A DNA stretch of 42,837 nt from Fusobacteriaceae bacterium (lineage in GTDB: Bacteria > Fusobacteriota > Fusobacteriia > Fusobacteriales > Fusobacteriaceae), in contig JAITPM010000109.1 of assembly GCA_031289425.1 (NCBI GenBank), positions 1-42,837 of the forward strand. Direction: 5' to 3'. The position numbers were made by a program, and so were the translations under genes. The number at the start of each line of letters is the position of its first letter. Position 1 is the stretch's first letter. Of the stretch, positions 42,503-42,837 are shown one piece after another. A model generated the notes under the pieces. The model searched no databases, was not told the DNA's origin, and saw nothing but the letters and a program-made list of their open reading frames with translations.

Positions 42503-42837
42503 ATGGAAAAATTAATATGGTTAAATCCTGTTGTTTTAGCTATGTATGACAATGAAAAATTAAAGGAAATATTAAAAAAAAAAATTATAATATAATAACA
42601 TGTAAAAAAAATAATATACAAATTGTAAAAGATAAATATAAAAGTTTTATAAATAAAACAGATAAATGTGTACTGGATATAAGATGTCCCAAAACGGTAG
42701 AATATATAAGGAATAAATACGATATTGATCATATGATTATTCCGGACATATACCCTATCTTGATTCAATCATCCATTGAATTAAATGAAGAATATTCTGA
42801 TAATAATTTGATTTATATAATTACACCTTGTGATTCT
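42503..42837 (+). CDS. Partial gene with a frame break at an A11 tract
   Basis: From the ATG at 42503 (AGGAG six bases upstream) the frame reads MEKLIWLNPVVLAMYDNEKL and stops at TAA 42590-42592. The -1 frame entered at the run of eleven A (42574-42584) continues coherently as NYNIITCKKNNIQIV, CVLDIRCPKTVEYIRNKY, IIPDIYPILIQSSIELNE and IYIITPCDS to the window end. Cysteines in DIRCPK and ITPCDS and the overall pattern recall the C-terminal domain of iron-only hydrogenase large-subunit-like proteins, but I am unsure. It is a frameshifted pseudogene, a gene expressed by slippage on the A-run, or a sequencing error. The 3' end lies outside the window. Confidence 0.6.

Noticed and set aside
42490-42768. 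92-codon minus-strand frame at the right end
   Set aside because: Low-complexity Phe/Ile/Tyr/Asn sequence antisense to the coherent plus-strand frames; typical of AT-rich shadow frames.

Overview
The window is AT-rich (roughly 30% GC by eye) and comes from a diderm bacterium, most likely a member of the Fusobacteriota. The evidence is the combination of low GC and A/T-biased codons with a Gram-negative envelope set: a TonB/ExbB/ExbD system and TonB-dependent receptor, LolD/LolE-type lipoprotein sorting, a PbpC plus alpha-2-macroglobulin pair, a methionine gamma-lyase, and a heme operon with a radical-SAM heme-opening enzyme and flavodoxin as described for Fusobacterium. The genus is an inference. 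No rRNA, tRNA, IS element or CRISPR array was recognised.

Left part (1-6.4 kb): a leftward gene resembling plasmid/phage accessory proteins; an unexplained GC-richer island; a cold-shock protein with a long leader and clear terminator; the decayed C-terminal half of a HigB/Gp49-type toxin; a protein made of 19 TPR repeats; N-acetylglucosamine-6-phosphate deacetylase (nagA); and a membrane-anchored PstS-like binding protein.

Defence island (6.5-17.4 kb): five tightly packed rightward genes ending at a strong bidirectional terminator. Three are recognisable BREX components: a large BrxC/PglY-like P-loop ATPase, a PglZ phosphatase-family protein and a short BrxL AAA+ protein. Together they most resemble BREX type 4. 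I see no DNA methyltransferase, and the PAPS-reductase domain expected of type 4 BrxP is absent. In its place are a stand-alone protein resembling the C-terminal DUF4007-like part of BrxP, and an unrecognised 684-residue protein with probable tandem winged-helix modules. This is the best candidate for an undescribed system variant.

Envelope block (17.5-29.0 kb, all leftward): alpha-2-macroglobulin lipoprotein, PbpC, LolE-type permease, LolD-type ATPase, long-form hibernation factor HPF (with its own near-consensus promoter overlapping the end of lolD), and methionine gamma-lyase. A rightward proline symporter (putP) follows and converges on the heme genes at another bidirectional terminator.

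Heme/iron block (30.9-40.1 kb): two divergent operons share a 350-base control region. Leftward are hmuW (radical SAM), hmuR (outer-membrane receptor), hmuU, hmuV and hmuT (ABC importer). Rightward are a flavodoxin (HmuF-like), a DUF454 membrane protein, exbB, exbD and tonB. The receptor is energised by TonB/ExbB/ExbD, the ABC system carries heme inward, and the radical-SAM enzyme plus flavodoxin probably open the porphyrin to release iron. The rightward promoter carries two copies of a 16-base near-palindrome, one covering the -35 box.

Right end (40.4-42.8 kb): a secreted protein of about 20 MORN-type repeats in three super-modules, then a perfect consensus promoter driving a gene whose reading frame is broken, or deliberately shifted, at a run of eleven A residues. 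That gene runs off the window.
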